Shown one piece after another: positions 5,078 to 5,865 of a stretch of 5,865 nucleotides of DNA. The notes under the pieces are model-generated. The model saw only the letters and a program-made list of their open reading frames with translations. It was not told where the DNA came from and did no database searches. The stretch spans positions 1 to 5,865 of the forward strand of contig CALMNY010000385.1 in assembly GCA_937872125.1 (NCBI GenBank). Reading direction: 5' to 3'. Origin of the DNA: an uncultured Candidatus Competibacteraceae bacterium (GTDB lineage: Bacteria > Pseudomonadota > Gammaproteobacteria > Competibacterales > Competibacteraceae). How positions within the stretch are numbered: position 1 is the first letter of the stretch; each line of letters opens with the position of its first letter. Both the position numbers and the translations under genes were made by a program.

Positions 5078-5865
5078 ATGGGCCGGCTGTTCTGGAAATT
5101 CTTTTTCGCGTTCTGGCTGGCGCTGCTCGCAGCCAGCGGAGGCGTGGGCGCGGCGGTCTGGTTGCACCAGCAGACGCTCGACGAGCGCGGCCAGGAATTG
5201 GCCAGCGGGCCGCGCACGGCGTTTCTGGTCAACGCGACGGCGGCAACGCTCCGGCACGGCGGCATGGCGGCGCTGCGGAGCTTGCTGGAAGAGTGGCGTG
5301 AGCGGGGCCAGAGTGGCGCACGCGTGTATGTGGTGGACGATGCCGACCAGGAGTTGCTGGGTCGGGCCGTTCCCGCCGAGGCGCTGGCGCAGGCCCGCCG
5401 ACTGGCGCAGGAAGACTCGGAGCAGCGCATTGCCCACCTGGAGAGCGTGGACCAGCGGCAATACCTGTTTTTCATTCCCACCCAAAGCAACATGGCGCGG
5501 CATAGTCCCCCGCCATCGCCCCTGTTGCCGATCAGCATCGGCATTCTGGCCAGTCTCGGCTTCAGTGCGCTGCTGGCCTGGTATCTGGCGAAACCGATCC
5601 GCCATTTGCGTAGCGCATTCGATGCGGTGGCAGTGGGGAAGCTCGACACCCGGATCGGGCCGCGAATGGGCCGGCGGCGCGATGAAATCGCCGATCTGGG
5701 GCGGGATTTCGACCGCATGGCCCACCAACTGCAAATTCTGCTCGGCTCCCAGCGGCGCCTGCTGCACGATGTTTCGCACGAACTGCGCTCGCCGCTGGCG
5801 CGGTTGCAGGCCGCGATTGGTCTGGCCCGGCAACAACCGGAGAAGCTGGACGCCTCGCTGGATCG
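5078..5865 (+). CDS. cpxA: CpxA-like sensor histidine kinase, 3' part beyond window
   Basis: Inner-membrane sensor kinase paired with the regulator just upstream. The open frame covers 262 codons and continues past the right edge, so the ATP-binding domain is not visible. It shows a first membrane segment with an aromatic start (MGRLFWKFFFAFWLALL, about 4-28), a periplasmic sensor region of about 120 residues (29-149), a second membrane segment (150-170), a HAMP domain (about 171-225, with the 'KPIRHLRSAFDAVAVGKLDTRI' P-box and 'RDEIADLGRDFDRMA'), and the H-box 'LLHDVSHELRSPLARLQ' with phospho-accepting H234. The H-box and the MxRLFWKFF start are very like CpxA. The periplasmic region is low in recognisable motifs, so the signal sensed cannot be inferred. 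The start ATG lies five bases after the regulator stop, with GGGAG (5065-5069) eight bases upstream inside the previous gene, so the two are co-transcribed and probably co-translated. Confidence 0.93.
   Translation, partial: MGRLFWKFFFAFWLALLAASGGVGAAVWLHQQTLDERGQELASGPRTAFLVNATAATLRHGGMAALRSLLEEWRERGQSGARVYVVDDADQELLGRAVPAEALAQARRLAQEDSEQRIAHLESVDQRQYLFFIPTQSNMARHSPPPSPLLPISIGILASLGFSALLAWYLAKPIRHLRSAFDAVAVGKLDTRIGPRMGRRRDEIADLGRDFDRMAHQLQILLGSQRRLLHDVSHELRSPLARLQAAIGLARQQPEKLDASLD

Noticed and set aside
5054..5836. Minus-strand open frames opposite the sensor kinase
   Set aside because: The plus strand carries the membrane segments, HAMP domain and H-box of a CpxA-like kinase in one open frame; the antisense frames are compositional.

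Overview
The window is GC-rich proteobacterial DNA with tightly packed genes on both strands and one divergent regulatory region. The CpxR/CpxA-like two-component pair, the NodT-type outer-membrane lipoprotein and the MacA-type adaptor all point to a Gram-negative envelope, most likely a gammaproteobacterium. The genus cannot be fixed from this sequence alone. Lineages such as the Competibacter group would fit the style, but that is a weak guess.

Layout. Three genes run leftward (minus strand) from about 4185 to the left edge. In order of transcription they are: a six-helix flavocytochrome of the ferric-reductase/NOX type (2851-4185); a 116-bp spacer carrying two near-identical GC-rich hairpin repeats; a TolC/NodT-type outer-membrane efflux lipoprotein (1256-2734); and a MacA-like periplasmic adaptor (1-1259, cut by the window edge). 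The last two overlap by four bases and are clearly co-translated. The inner-membrane pump component, expected to be a MacB-type ABC transporter, should lie just beyond position 1. Two genes run rightward: a CpxR-like OmpR-family response regulator (4377-5072) and, five bases after it, a CpxA-like sensor kinase (5078 to the right edge, cut just after its H-box).

The 191-bp divergent region (4186-4376) holds the most informative non-coding signal. It contains a run of GTAAA-type half-sites in exact 10-bp phase, including a perfect match to the known CpxR box (GTAAA-N5-GTAAA). The run ends five bases upstream of a good sigma70-like promoter (TTGGTT-N16-TATCAT) for the regulator. The simplest reading is an autoregulated Cpx-type stress system that also controls the divergent membrane flavocytochrome, and possibly the efflux genes beyond it. 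In E. coli the gene divergent from cpxRA is cpxP; here that place is taken by a redox enzyme.

No RNA genes, CRISPR arrays, insertion sequences or phage genes were seen. No wholly new type of system is evident. The unusual parts are the phased operator, the gene neighbourhood and the twin hairpin repeat.
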